Of a stretch of 64,000 nucleotides of DNA, positions 37,660 through 50,800 are shown piece by piece. Made by a program: the position numbers and the translations under genes. This DNA is from Lichenostomus cassidix. Taxonomy: Eukaryota > Chordata > Aves > Passeriformes > Meliphagidae. Every line of letters begins with the position of its first letter. The first letter of the stretch is position 1. Below the pieces are notes generated by a model. It did not search any database and was not told where the DNA came from. It saw only the letters and a program-made list of their open reading frames with translations. The stretch spans positions 52,340,491 through 52,404,490 of the forward strand of contig CM039182.1 of NCBI GenBank assembly GCA_008360975.2. The letters run 5' to 3'.

Positions 37660-37790
37660 GTGAACATTAAAAATATGCATATATACACATAAATACACAA
37701 ACACCAATATTTGTGTGTGTATGAACATATACATTAAATATATGTTAAAATATATATTGATGTTTAATATATAATGAGTATATGTATCTT
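37660..37790. repeat. AT-rich low-complexity tract
   Basis: The tract is dominated by TA, ATA and TGTG words, including ATATACACATAAATACACA and later runs of ATATAT. A small hairpin (ACACAAA at 37695-37701 with TTTGTGT at 37710-37716) lies inside. It is a degraded microsatellite cluster. Confidence 0.7.
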
Positions 37791-38396
37791 CAAAGTTTTT
37801 CAGAGTTTTTCTTACAAAGCTTGAATAAATTGACAATCTTGGCTGGCTTTTCTGGAGTCTTCCCAAGCCCAACGCATGGGTGGAAAGTACCAGGACTGCC
37901 AGTCTAAAAATGTAAGTTAATCTCATCTTCCTACATGTGCCTCTGTGCACAGACACTCCCCCCCAGCCGCTGTACCACGCTTCCTTCTGTAGCTGCAGTC
38001 CCTATAGAGCGGGTGGTGTCCCTGCTCCAGTGTCAAGCCCATGGCACACATTCCTCTGGAGACACTGAGTTCCGAACCTTTTTTAGAAAGACCCAGCTTG
38101 TAATCCCTCCAGCTGTAAATACACAATAGATGGATACCAGGCACCTGTTGCCTAATTCTTTGCCAAGCTTTTCAATTTTAAATTGCACTGGATGCTTGTT
38201 CAGGGGAATCTTTGTAAGTTATTAGCTGTAGAATGTGTGGGAAAGTACCGGCCATGTATGGGAATGGCAGAAAACTGCCTTCTGAGGTATCAGAGAAAAA
38301 CAATAGCCAAGCACTTACAACATAAATGTGAAGCAACATCTGGTCTTAATTACTGTTGGGGAATGTATGTATATTATGCATGGAAATGATATCTAT

Positions 38397-38497
38397 CAGA
38401 GGAAATTCCTCTCAGTTATATACCAGTGTAATTCAACTGAATCCAAGTGATTTACTCCAGAGTCACCTTGCTGTAACTGAAAGTGGAGCTTGGTGCA
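38397..38497. repeat. Ancient short palindromic repeat, copy 2
   Basis: The order is GAGGAAATTCCTCTCAGTTA, then ATACCAGTGTAATTCAACTG, a centre near AATCCAAGTGATT, then TACTCCAGAGTCACC, CTGTAACTGAAAG, and GTGGAGCTTGG. It is the same repeat as at 21147-21248, with the ends again approximate inverted copies of each other. In some parts this copy is closer to the family form I remember. It is non-coding. Confidence 0.55.
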
Positions 38498-41400
38498 TCA
38501 ATTCACTGCTATGATCCTGTGTAAGGAATGACATATAATGAAAATATGTGGCATACACTGGAATTGTTCTTTGCTGAGCTTATGCTGCAGTAGAAGAATA
38601 CACATGAGACAGGGACAAGCACATCAGGGGCCTACTTCAATAATATTTAACTGTCTGAAATGATAACTGTAACTCTTAGGAAGAGTTATTAATATTTATT
38701 ATTTGCATTTTTGTTGTGACTGTAGGTCTCAACTGAGAAAGATAACGATGAGATGTAAATCCCTGTGTTCCTGCAATATCCATCAGAGGATCCCCACAGC
38801 AACCACTGATGTTTTAAAAGCTCTGTGGATGGTCAGTATTCCAAGGAAAAAGTCATTCAAGATGGCAATCAGAGGGAGCTGCAGTTTGACACAAGGCTTA
38901 CACAAGGCTTTTCACAGTGATCCCGCAGAAGTTCTTGGTATCAGACCCAGTGCTTCCTAAATGACAATTCTCTTAAATTCACATATATTTTGCCTTCTCT
39001 TGTTTAATTGTTCTGCTTTTATACACTGACAAAAACAAGGCCATATCCTTGTATCCTGTAGGGAAGAAAAGCATTAATTCATATGCTATACATTTCACAT
39101 ACAATAATGTATATATATATGCATAATTTTTTTAACTAACTAATCTGACAAACTCAATCTGCAGTTTTACCTCTGTAATATTTCTCACAGATGCATGGAT
39201 TTTTCCACTGCTACATTGCTGCAATTGTACACATACCAAAAGCTTGTAAGAGTGATTCTTCTACCAGTGTAGCTTGCTGTGATAAACAAGATATTAGAGT
39301 TTATCTTTTTCCTGTTGTTTCTTCCTTGTGATTTTGTCTATTGCAGAACATACTTAACCACTGTTAAAATCCCTCTATTATACTCCAAAAGTGTATTTCT
39401 AAATATATGCCTAAATCAACTTATCTTCATCTTCCTAAAAACAATCTGTGTAATCACTCAATGGTCTGCATACTTCTAAGCTGTGTTAAATTGGCAAATA
39501 GGTCACCTGCAGGCAATGCCAGCTTTGTTTAGCCACTATGGAATCCCAAATGGATTCTGCTTCTGCTGATCCCTGGGTAAGTTTGCATTTCACACGTTGC
39601 GTATTTTTCATATATCCTTTCTCTTAATGTAAAATATTTCTGAAAACAAAGTGTCCTGCTATACTGCCTTAGCTACAAACCACTTGCAAACCTGATTTGA
39701 GAGATGAATGCTGCATGGTCTTCACCAGTCCAAATAAAGCAAGTAGAGCTGAGGATTGAGGGTGAGTTCCCTCTGCTTCTTAGAGATACAACACAATTTC
39801 CCCACTGTTTTTCAGATTAGACTGAGTAATACTTTTCTTTCAAAATGGTAGGATGAAGCTGAGCAGGAAGAGGTTTAGGACTACTCTTGTTTTAACTTTG
39901 TATTTAGTATGACCTAGTGGAATGCTTTCCGTATTTAATTTCTCAGTGCTTTTCACCCCAGAGAGCTGTCTCAGTACACACTGCCTTTCTCTCTGCTAAC
40001 TAGCAGCCAAGCACATTTTTGGTTTTATTGTTCCAATAAGCAATACTGAAAGCATGTTACCTAATTTCTTTGTCTTTGCCTAAAGAGACTTGAGAAACTG
40101 GCATGATCTTTACCATGCAATCTACAAAACATGAAGGTTCTTGAATCTGACCAGTCATCAATCCCCCATTCTTCATCATGATACTAGAAGTTGTTATTTG
40201 TGTGTTTCTAGTTAAATGAATGCATCTTAAAGAAGTCAAGCCTACAAATTATATCCAAACAGACCTTCTAGTGAAGAAAGTGTTGTGTGTGACTTCCTTT
40301 CAGCAAAGCACTCCACAGCAAGAGTAGTAGAAGGATTCTCATGCATTTTTGAAGTAAGCCTGTGAAACTGCTTTGAGCTTCTTCTGTTTGCTCCTCAGTA
40401 GACATTCCCATCCCTTCTAGTGCTTTGTTTAACAGAAACGAGGCAGAATGGGATGTCCTAGTAAACATAAGTTCCTTTTCAATTTTGCATGGATTATTTT
40501 CCTCCCATAGGGATGGCTCACTGTGTTCCACATCTCACTACAAATCAACCTTTTTCTGCAGTGATGTCTGAGACCTACATCTTACTGCAAAGCAGGGACT
40601 GTAAAAGCAAAATCTTGTAAATTCTGTGGGTTTGGACCTCTGTCAGATAAGATGAGCTCATGACAGAAGACTGCCTTGTCCCTGAAGACATTTTTGTCTA
40701 TCACTGGATCATTTGGGAAAACAGGACCAATAATCCAGAAGTCCCTTCAGAAAATCCATCTTTCACTTACAGGGTCTGCTGCAAATACTTTGAGATCAAT
40801 GACACTTTGAAAATGGCAGGTAGCTGGAATCTTCTGAAATTCCCATATTAAGTTCCTGTCTTGGACCTTGTTTCTTTCCTGTGGCCACAGAGAATAGGGA
40901 AGGTTGACTGTGGAGGAGGTTATGAAGCAAATAAATACGGAATTCCCCTTCTTAGGCATCATGGTTGGGCAACTGCTGCTCTGAACATCTTAAAAATGGA
41001 CATTTGTTTCTCAGTCTGGAATATTTTTCAGTCAAAGGGGTTCATGGTGGCTTTGCCAGTTTTTACAACCAAGCCTAATTATAACTTGTGATGTTAGGAA
41101 ATTGATCTACACTATGTCCTTCATATTTCATTGACTTCCATATCTAAGCTGCACTGTATTCTAAAAATCAGACAGTTGAAAAAGTTCAGTGAATCAATAA
41201 AAAGATTATGTTAATTAAAATAAAATGTATACAGCTGCTATATTTAAGGTACACAACATTACCTGGTAACTGATTTCTATTAGTGCAAAAGAACTATAAA
41301 TGTGTTTACTACACTTAGCATATGTTTAATGTCTTAATTCTGTTTTCACTTATGGCCCACTTCAATTTCTAACCTGTGATTTTCTCCTAAATATGGTCTG

Positions 41401-44043
41401 CCTTATAGAAAAATTAGGACCTTTACTCTGGAAACTGTGTGTGCTTTGTTCCAGTAATGAAGAATCACTTGTTTCCTGTCCCACAGAATTCCTGGTGTAT
41501 AGCTGTCTGGCATCTTTGCCTCTTATGGCAGGAATTGAAGAGAAGCCCTAATAATTTATTTACATGAGTTCTCTTTGGTTTTGGTTTTTTTTTTTTTTTG
41601 TTTGTTTGTTTTGGTTGTTGTTGTTGTTTTATAATATTGCAGCTATTTGGCCTCTTAGTCTTTCTGAGCAAATGCAAAATTGACTATGAAAACAAAGAAT
41701 GTAAGTTATCTTTGGTAGTCAGTTGAAATATCTACAGCTCAAAATCCACGTTTCCTTTGATTAATCATTGTCACATTTTACATTAAGGCACTCCACTGTC
41801 CATATTAATTTCCTTTCTCACTGCATCTCTGTAGCTCAGTAATTTACAGTTGCATATTTTTGAAGTCCTGTTTTTAGTTTATTCAGCAAAATGCTGAAGT
41901 AACACGATGGCTAGCCTTTCTGACAGAAAATAATACAAAAAGCTTTCTTCTCTTTCATCTGGCACTTGTGGGTCAGTGCTGAAAAGATGGTTTGGTACTA
42001 CACAGGGGAAAAGGAGTTAGCCTGTATTTGTGTGGGTTTTGTGTGATTTTTATGTCAATATCCTGAAAATTAAAAATCCTGACAGTAAAAGTGACATGTG
42101 AGCATTCAAATGAACAGACAAGCAATGCTTTAATTCAGGGAAGTTTAAACAGGCTAAAAATTGGACTGGGACATGAACGTTTTGTTCTGATAATGTCGGT
42201 TTGGCTCTACTGCAATTTCATTACAGTGCTTTTAATCATATTGTTTCATGTTTTTCATTAATCTGAGGTACAATAATCAAGTTCAATGTTTCAGCTATGT
42301 AAGGAAAACACAAGCTGCCTATCTAAACCCACTGAAAATATCTTTACATGCACTGTGGAAAAATACACCTTCATAAACAAAGTGCACATGTTTCTCTGAT
42401 GCCTAATTATGTTCCTCAGAAATAAAACGACCGTGCTATATATGATTCCTACATGATATATATAGAAGCAAGCTGTTCCATAAGCAATGTAGGTAATGAA
42501 GCCTGGTTTCCTTAAGGTTTGTGTTCTTTGTTCTCAAATCCTCAAATTCAGTTCCCTCTGAGTTTACAGTAACGATGACTCACCCATTGTGGATCATATT
42601 AGAAGTAAATCAGGGTTTAAAGAGAGGCATGTTCCTACAGTATGGCACAGCAATGTTTGTTAAATCTCCGCAGGAAATTTCAAATAAATGTAGAAATGTA
42701 GGATGCTACATGCAGAACTGGTTAGTATTGTTCACAACAAGAAGACTTCAAGCTCCAGCCATAAACTTACACATAAGTTACGCCAAGTGTACAAAGCAGT
42801 TTTTCCAAGCCCAGGCTAAGGGCACTTCTAGCATGCTGCTGAAGGTGAACTTGTGCTGTTAAAGCAACACCTTCAAAAGAGCTCCCAGTGCTTCAGCACT
42901 CATCTGGGAGATCTACAGTTTTTCACAAGAAGGATGGGAGGTATACATAAAGGGAAATAATTGGGAAAGATAAGCCCATTTAGGAGTGCGGTGTCATTTG
43001 TCCGTTTTGCACTTTGACCATAAATAAGTGACTGTTTTGGGTGACATACTCCTTACTTTTCACTCCTTTCAGTATAGCTGTATGCCTTTGCAGAAAATTG
43101 ATTAAGACTTCTTGGCCTGGCTGGTGAGACAAGCAAGCACTTGGGTTCTTCGCAATGCACTCTGGTGCTGTGGCCCTGGGCTAAGAACCGGGAGAATTCA
43201 ATTCCAGTGTGTGTCCCTCGGACTGTATCTGTGTGTTGTGGAAGGACTACTCCCTGTAAGTCAATAGCATCTGTAGGAGGAGAAGAGGAGGGAGTTTTGA
43301 GGCTGCACCTCACTGGGCAGGGGAGACAATTTTATTTGGTACCCTGGGAACTGGCAGAAAATGGGGGCAAAGAGAAAGAGGGTGGAAGAACAAGCTTGAT
43401 CACCATGCACTTTCCACAGGCTGTCATCCACACGACTGCTGATACACCTGGGAAGAGTGGGGACCCCAGATTTCTTCCTAATCACTGATTCTGCAGTCTC
43501 CACTGCTGCTCAGGTGAACCCTGCAAGGCACATGAAAATGCACATCCCAGAGCTTAGACAGGCTCAGACATGACTTATGTACCCACCTGCTCTTCCCTAG
43601 TGAGACAGGTACCCTGGAGGCTGTGCAAAACTGCAATTTTAAGCAACAAAGCTGAAATTAAAACCTAGGGACTTGCAGAGTACAGGCAGCAGGGTTACAT
43701 AGCAGCTAAGCAGACCTGAGAACACTACTTATAGGTGCTCATCCTAGTACTTAATAAAACCACTTCCATCTTGGCACAAGTCTTTCTTCTCTGGCCATGG
43801 AAAGAGAGAGAACACCTTGCTTATCAAAATCCTGTTCAAACTTGATGTTGGTTTTTGTTGATAATGGTATGTGTATGAGTCCAACTTACCTGTCTGCTGC
43901 AACTCATGTAGCGAAGGACCAAGAGAAGTTGGAAATGTTATCTGGTGGGAAGCAGGAGGAGAGGATGAGACACTCTTTAGGCACAAGTCAGCGATGAGTC
44001 TCCCCTGTCGTTTCTCCTCTTTCTTCCTCCACTTATTTGTCCT
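38498..44043. other. Non-coding DNA, no gene seen
   Basis: I see no gene. It includes an exact 11-base tandem pair (ACACAAGGCTT at 38889-38910), a short TA tract near 39108-39120, and a T/G-rich tract at 41574-41630. The AT-rich part at about 42120-42300 has few simple repeats and could be a conserved element, but that cannot be judged from one sequence. Confidence 0.45.
41574..41630. repeat. T/G-rich simple tract
   Basis: A run of 16 T passes into TTTG and TTG units. On the minus strand this is an A/C-rich tail-like sequence, but no retrotransposon body lies next to it. Confidence 0.9.
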
Positions 44044-44164
44044 TGTCGGGAGTCACTATTCCTCTAGGGGAGAAGGAAATGGATATCTGAGGTCCCATCT
44101 TGTCGCTGTTGAGCCGCTAGCAGAGAAAGGACCCAGGTTCTCAGTGTGGCAAGAAAAGGAGACC

Positions 44165-44170
44165 TTTATT
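44165..44170 (-). promoter_or_regulatory. LTR polyadenylation signal
   Basis: AATAAA on the minus strand, 11 bases downstream of the TATA box, consistent with an LTR whose R region is very short. Confidence 0.5.
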
Positions 44171-44181
44171 ATTTTGATTTC

Positions 44182-44191
44182 ATTTTATATA
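44182..44191 (-). promoter_or_regulatory. LTR TATA box
   Basis: TATATAAAAT on the minus strand, with CCAAT boxes about 22 and 54 bases upstream. This is the spacing of a working RNA polymerase II promoter. Whether it is active is unknown. Confidence 0.5.
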
Positions 44192-46111
44192 GACTTTTCA
44201 GAGGTCACCCAGATTGGTCAGTCAGAAACCTCCCCCTAAGCCTGATTGGCCAGGCCTGAACTGTCCAAATCTGGAGACACTGTTTTAACAACATCCAAAC
44301 TTTATCTTTGTTTATAAAACACAGGAGAAAGTTCGCATGGAAAAACCTGTGCTAGCCACACCATCTCACACCGTATCTCCTCCTGTTGGCCTTCCAGTAT
44401 TGCTAATAAGTAATCTGGCCTCAATACTCCATTTATTTCCAGTTCACACTTGTGTCTCCATTAGTTTTTTCTTGATGACTCTGTGTGTATTCCCAGAGCA
44501 CCTAGCAAATGGACTGTAGATCCTGATTATTACTTTGAGCAATAACTCATTAATAACAGCAGTACTGAAAAGAAATTAGTGTATTAATCAGATAGTTTAA
44601 AAGCTGCCCATCTCCATCTTTGAATTTCCTGGCTTTTGTCCTTTATGTACCTTTTTCTTTGATTGCTGTCTTTCCTTGATAGAAACTACATTTGCTTACC
44701 CACTGTCATTGTATCACTGTCAAGGATGTCAGTGATACAAAGCTATAAGTAGGCAATAATCGGTAGTCTTTGTTGATACATTACTATAATAAAAATAAAC
44801 AGCACATTTAGCAGCTTACAAAAACCTCTTTGCCAAATGGTTTATTCTGATGTTGCTGATCTCTTTGTGGTCTTTGGCCTTAGGTATATCCCATGAACTT
44901 TGTACATTAATACATCTCTGCTTTTTAACTGTGGTTCCTGTCAGAATGAGCTAATCAGAAGTCTCTGAATGCCAGTCTAATAAAATTGCATAAAGATGGA
45001 TCATGGGAATGACCTGAATGCATAGGGGATTTATTGTATGACTATGAGAAAACATGTTGGACTGTTTGTGACTAATATTTTTGTTTGATTTATGGATTCT
45101 GTCATCTTTTATAATCCTCACATTAATAGAAAACACAAGGGTTTTAGCTTTACTAAAACAAAAACACTTTCCATTGGTAAATTTTATCTACATTAGCTTT
45201 TTGAGCATTTTGAAAATCTGAAGTTTACAAATTTTTTGAGCTAGGTTATTATACAATAATAAGGGACCCTCTGAGAGGACAGGTTATTATATTTTGTTTC
45301 ATTTGCCCTAATATATGGGTCTGTTTTTGTTTGCTTTGGGTGGGTTAGCTTGTTTTAGAATTCACTACTTGAAACACAACAAATTCTCTCTGCAAACTAT
45401 AAAAATTTGTGTTGTTCAAAATAAAAAAAAAACCCAAATAAAAAATCTTTTGATATGTGCTTTGATTAAGTAATTGTAGTATCTCACGAATCCATGAGAT
45501 GGGTTACACAGGAATAGCTTACTCATTTCCAGTTGGAAATAATTTTGCAAGCATAGAGATAAGAAGCGTTGTCTATGCAAGGAGAACACCTAGAATGAGT
45601 AAAGAAAGAGATGAAGAAAAGGGAGGGGAACTAAAATACGTAACTGGAGGAATACCGATTATTTAACGCCTAAACATATGTGTGCATATAAAAGCATACC
45701 TTATAAAATGCTTAGTTTTCAGAACGATATAAAAATTGTTGACATTTTTTGCCTGAAGGAATGTGCAAGAGTTGCAAGACCATGTACCCCCACTGGCTCC
45801 TCTCTGTCTGGGAGGTGAGTTGTTTGGGATGACTGTGAATAATGGGGTTGCTGCACAGAACTGAGATGGGCTCTACTATTGCACCATCAGTGAGCTCTTT
45901 GGAAGATAATTGTGGTCTGGTTGAAGCCCAAGGGACTGATGGTCAGATCCACCCCATCTTCCATTCTTTCTCATGGTTTTCTCCAATAAGGATCTTTTTA
46001 TCTTGCTTTCTGCTGCCTGCCACATTTCCTGGAATAAAAGATCTCTTAGAATGCAATGCTCAGAAGGGAATATTCTGACTGTGCACAGATAAACGCATGG
46101 TGAAATACAAA

Positions 46112-46150
46112 GCTAACTGCACAAGGCTAACTGCACAATGCTAACTGCAA
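46112..46150. repeat. Minisatellite-like tandem repeat, 14-bp unit, 2.8 copies
   Basis: GCTAACTGCACAA plus one base occurs at 46112, 46126 and 46140, the third copy being cut short after ten to eleven bases. The three units are identical except for the last base. This implies a recent and possibly variable expansion. Confidence 0.9.
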
Positions 46151-47646
46151 CTTCCTCTGCTTGGCCAATACTTGACTTGTGTCAAAGGGCTCACAGGCTT
46201 CCAAAGAAGCTAAAATAAGGACTTGGATAGTTTTCAAGTGATTTCAAAAGTTTGTGGAGAAGATGAAAATCCACCATGTTTTCACATGGGAATAAATAGT
46301 AAGAAAGATGCACTTTCATGTCAGAATTTATTCAGTGTTAGTAAGATATTCATCCTATGAAGTGACCACTCTACCATTTACTATTGTTCAGGTCCTTCCA
46401 TGTTCATCTGATGTCAAACTTACTACAACAATCTGTGGAGATTAGATATTGTTGTCCTCCTGCTATTATCCTGTAATTTCCAAATTCTTCTGATATAACA
46501 AACTTTACATAGCCACACAATAAGCTGGTCCTGAAACTCATAGCAATACATTAAGCTGCAAAATAATGTTTTTTGGAAGGAAAGTTTTGTAGGAACTATT
46601 GTTGACTATTGAACTAGGAACTACTGTCTGCATACCATGGAACTTCTTCAGAAAAGTCTTACATCACATTAAGAATGAATTTTCATTCAGCCTGTTTTTA
46701 TCTCTTTATTATGTGCTGTTGAGGCACATTAGTAAGGGAAGAATTTTGATTGTACAAATATTTATAGATATTTCAGAGTCAAGTATAGTAATAAAATTCC
46801 TTTTGGGCAGAAATTTTTTATGAATGTCAGGCAACCAACAAATACATAATCCCATGAGTTAAATGCCAAGCACACTATTTAAGATGTGGAGGTGAATTCA
46901 TTGATTATCCTTGGGTTGTCATGAGTTCTTATATCTGCATTGAAAAATGACTTATAATTTGTGCAGGGAATTTTTCAGTAGTTACTAATTTTGCTGTCTT
47001 TATTTACAAAGGTTTTATATATATTTATGTTGGATGTAGTTACTTTGTTTTGGAAAAAAATCAGTAGCTTTAATGTCTGCACATCAGTAATGATATCTGT
47101 GAAATATTAAATGGTAGGTAAAAAACATGAACAAACAAAAACCAGACAAGTAATGGAATAATTTTACATTAGGAACAGAGGGAAAAATAACATGGAAAAT
47201 ATTAGTAGACCAGTAGGCAATTAAGTATGTGGTATGTGTTCACTTAGGCTGTGGGATACTGTGCCTGTATGTAGTGACTACAGACCAATCAGAACCCAGT
47301 GAAAGTAGGAAAAACTCAGGGAAGGGAAGTATTAATAACATATGGAAGAAGAAGCAGCTCCTATGTGGGGAGGGAATACAAAACCTGGTGGTTGTGGGGT
47401 ACTCCCTGTTATCTGAAAGGAAAGGATACAAATGAATTTGTGCCTGAGACTCAGTCACTTATTTCAGTTGAGAATATAACCCGAGAGACATAAAATAAAT
47501 AAGTCAGTCCTTAGTGGATCTTTATCCTCTGGAAGCTTTTCTGCATTTCAAAGTTGAGAATGGTATTTGCACATAGGTTTTGGTTCTTCTCTACCCTGAA
47601 ACAGGATGGAAAATGATGACAGAGTAGGGCACTTTGTCTCAGACAC

Positions 47647-47667
47647 TTTTTTTTTTTTTTTTTTTTT
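47647..47667. repeat. Poly-T tract (21)
   Basis: This is the longest homopolymer in the window. Read on the minus strand it would be a poly-A tail, but the sequence to its right does not read as a retrotransposed gene copy or LINE on that strand. Confidence 0.9.
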
Positions 47668-47814
47668 GAGAAGCAGAGGAGTCCCTGACTCAGAACATGT
47701 AATACAGAAAAGATCATAGACTACACTTCTGCTATGGCCCCCAGGAACTCCTGCTGCAGCCTTTTATTGTTGTTCTGGCCTGGTAGCTATCTACACTCTA
47801 CATGGATAAAAATG

Positions 47815-47870
47815 ACTAGAAGATCCAACTTCAGAAGGTCTTTCCAATTTTAGTGTTTTACCTACTCCAG
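47815..47870 (+). mobile_element. Possible CR1 3'-end scrap
   Basis: GACTAGAAGATCCAACTTC, then AGAAGGTCTTTCCAATTTTA resembles the final GATGATC..AGGTC.CTTCCAAC words of a CR1 element. Neither the body upstream nor a terminal octamer tail is visible, so it may be chance. Confidence 0.28.
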
Positions 47871-50800
47871 CAATAGTTCCTACTGTTAATACTGGAAATG
47901 GTTCTAAAAAATGTTTTCCTATCTTAAGAATACATTTTGTAGTAAAGAACAAAACAGATCAAAACCACATAGTACAGACAAAACATTACAAAACATTGTG
48001 AAAATAATATTTAAAATTACTTTCAGGTCTCATTCTTTGTGGATTCATTTTTGGAAGTGTATGTTTTATTGTTGGTGGTGCCTTTCACTTGGGATTCTGT
48101 GTGCCAAGGCTGTACTTGTATATACTGAACTAAATGCTCCTACTGCAGAGATCCTCCAGCCTCAACACTGATCTAAAAAGAATAATTAAGATAGGTAATT
48201 TCCATTTTTCCATTTCCTATCCTGGGGCAGATATATTAATGAAACAGGCTGAGGATGACAAGTGATTCTAACCTTTTCTTTAAAATAAGGTTCATCAAAC
48301 TTTGGTTTGAAAGAATGTAGGTGGAACTTGTAAGAGCTGACAACAGACATGCAAAAATAGGCTATACTTCAGTACTGCAATCCTGTGTGCCTTGCTAATG
48401 TATTCTATCCTTTGCACACAGCTAAGAGGAGGTGCATGAGGCTGTTCTTCACTGACACTTACTAGAGACTCAGACATCCCACTGATCACAGCCATGGAGA
48501 AGACCCAGAACAAGGTGAACCTCTGTGGCCACTTTGTAAGCATCAGGTGAAATTCAGTAGCTTTTTGGTTGCTTAATTGTAATTTTCAAATCAGCTTCTG
48601 ACTCCAGCTTAATTCCTCCTTCATTTCCATTACTTGATCTTAATTTGCCTTTCTTCAGCACCCCATTTAGGCCAAGAAAGATTTGTTTAGTGATTAATTT
48701 TAAAGTAGATGTAGGAATTCATTACTTGGAGGGAGAGCAGTATGTACCACTCTCCAGGTTCCAGCCTGACCGGGACTTGACCCTTTTGTGCTTTGCTGTG
48801 TTTTTGTTTTTGATTTCAGTAAGTTTTGATGATGATGCTGTTCAGGAAGCAGAGCAAAAGCCCATTGTTTTCTTAGATTATCTCCTCAGATGCACCCCTG
48901 AAGTATATTGCTTGGTCTGAGTGTAGATCAACCACAAATTCTAAAGCAAAGAATACTGTGGGAGCCTGAAAGTGCAGATGCCATTCAGAGTAGTCACAGA
49001 CACTTTGATGTGGGCACTCACTATATTTCCTGCATTTCTTCACTCTAAACATAGTTTTGGCTTTAACTGTTTTCACCCAGTCTCTCAGGCCAGATTTCCA
49101 TGTCATTGAAAGACAGTGTATAATGCTGTGCACCTGATGATTTGGTGTGTACTGTTCCAGAACTTAGGCCACTAGTACCTAAAACAAAGCCACAGATTTG
49201 GAAGGATCAAACTGTCGAATGCATCCATGGGTCACTAGGGAGTTTGAAACTGGGATTAATTTCATTGGCTGTAGAGACTGGTACTACCCAAAATTCCACA
49301 CCTCCAAACTCAGAAAATTAGATACTTGACTCTGGAGTTTAAATCTAGCATATGTATAATTTGAGCCAATACAAGAGGCTTGTTATGGCAGAGTAGCTGG
49401 GGATAAAGTTATTGGGAAAGAAGTTGGGGAAATGCCTTGTTTTAAGGATATTATATCTTTGTAGTAGATGAATTGGAAATACTTGCCTTCTGCCACAAGG
49501 TACCATTTTCTTCATCTGTCTACTGAGCTAGTTGAAAACATGCTGTAAATCTATTTGTGCATCAAAGAGGATGATGTCAAAATGTTATGAATTGCATGTG
49601 TGCATCAATTCTTGACATGTCCTTGCCAACACGACAGAAGTCATTAATATCTCCCATACTTTAGGTATTATTAGCTCTTTTTCTCTTTCTGAAGGAATAA
49701 TTTCTTATTTAATGCACCATGAATATTTATTATCCACATATTTATTTGTTCCTTTTGGCAACTGTACTTCCAAGTTGCACCAGCCAGATGGATTGGGATG
49801 GTCTTTTAAAATGCTGTGCAGGACATAAGAGAACTGAAGAATCCTTATCATGATGAAACATCCAAAAGAACCACAGAGCCCTCTTTTTATTTTCTTTAGT
49901 TTTCTCTGTCTTACCACCCATGTGAAAGCAAGAATAAAGCTTTTGTGGAAAATGGATGTGTTATTACAAATAGTATAAATACTGTTATTGTGTTTCTACC
50001 TTAGTGGTCATCAGTGCAAAGCTGATACAGGTACTCCTCCTTGACCACTTTTTCCTCCTAAATCTCTGTTGTGCCTGGTGTCCTGACTGCACTGATGCCT
50101 CTATAGTGCCAGTGCCAGTGTGCCCATCTGCAAAACCACCAGATCTCTGTTTGGAAACTCCTGTCTCCAGGTAGAGAGGCAGGAAAATCAAGGTTGTTGT
50201 GGACCAATAGTAGGATTCATGGAAGTCTAAACCTGAAAGAATTGGAAGGACCATCAGAAAAGTGTAAGAACGACCTAGCAGAGTCATGTTAGCTCAAGCC
50301 CAAGAGTGTGGCAAACCTCCTCTATTACTCTGAAGTCCCCTAGGAAATACCCAGAGCAAAATAAGGAAGATCTAAGGTTGGTCTGCCAAAAGCTTCCACA
50401 GCATTTTTGAGTAAAGTATGGCTGAAAGATGGTTTGGTGGGAATGTAGCATGAAGTAGGATGTGAAGTCAGGCAACAGACTGGGAGACAGTCCAGTTAGA
50501 AGGACACATACAGGCAGGAGAAGGCATTGTCCATGGTGGAGGGGAAAAGACACAAGAGAACCTGATATGTGGAAAACAATGTAGAATATAAATTTAAAAA
50601 ATTAATGAAGAGAGAGAGGGAAATAGAATCACAGACAATGTCCCAGAATAAGGAGCCTGATGTAAGTCAGGACAAACTAGAAAGTACTGCTGCTTTACTT
50701 GCAACCTGGTTTTCCATCAAATGGCTTCATTGGCCACTTTCAGTGGTTGGCTCTTATCTTTTATTGCAATAACTAGAGAAATTGAGTTAATAAACAGACT

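Larger units (their letters stand above)
33016..38396. other. Non-coding DNA, no gene seen
   Basis: No exon or repeat is identified. The part from about 34060 to 34620 is rich in TAAT-type words and holds an octamer-like ATTTGCAT at 34578-34585, and it has the look of a conserved regulatory element, which I cannot test. A perfect 16-bp palindrome built on GTCAGGGT lies at 36069-36084. The stretch at 37660-37790 is an AT-rich low-complexity tract. Confidence 0.45.
44044..44360 (-). mobile_element. Solo LTR of a short-R endogenous retrovirus, minus strand
   Basis: On the minus strand the order of signals is that of a retroviral LTR. Two CCAAT boxes (44245-44249 and 44213-44217) are followed by a TATATAAAAT box (44182-44191), then AATAAA (44165-44170). 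About 120 bases further lies a CCCGACA end at 44044-44050, typical of an LTR 3' terminus. The short distance between TATA box and AATAAA implies a very short R region, or a polyadenylation signal upstream of R, as in alpha- and beta-type retroviruses. The 5' end near 44360 is a guess, and I found no target duplication. No primer-binding site or polypurine tract adjoins, so it is most likely a solo LTR. The family is not named. Confidence 0.55.

Noticed and set aside
50215..50260. GAATTGGAAGGACC as an inverted CR1 3' end
   Set aside because: The neighbouring words expected of a CR1 end are missing on both sides.
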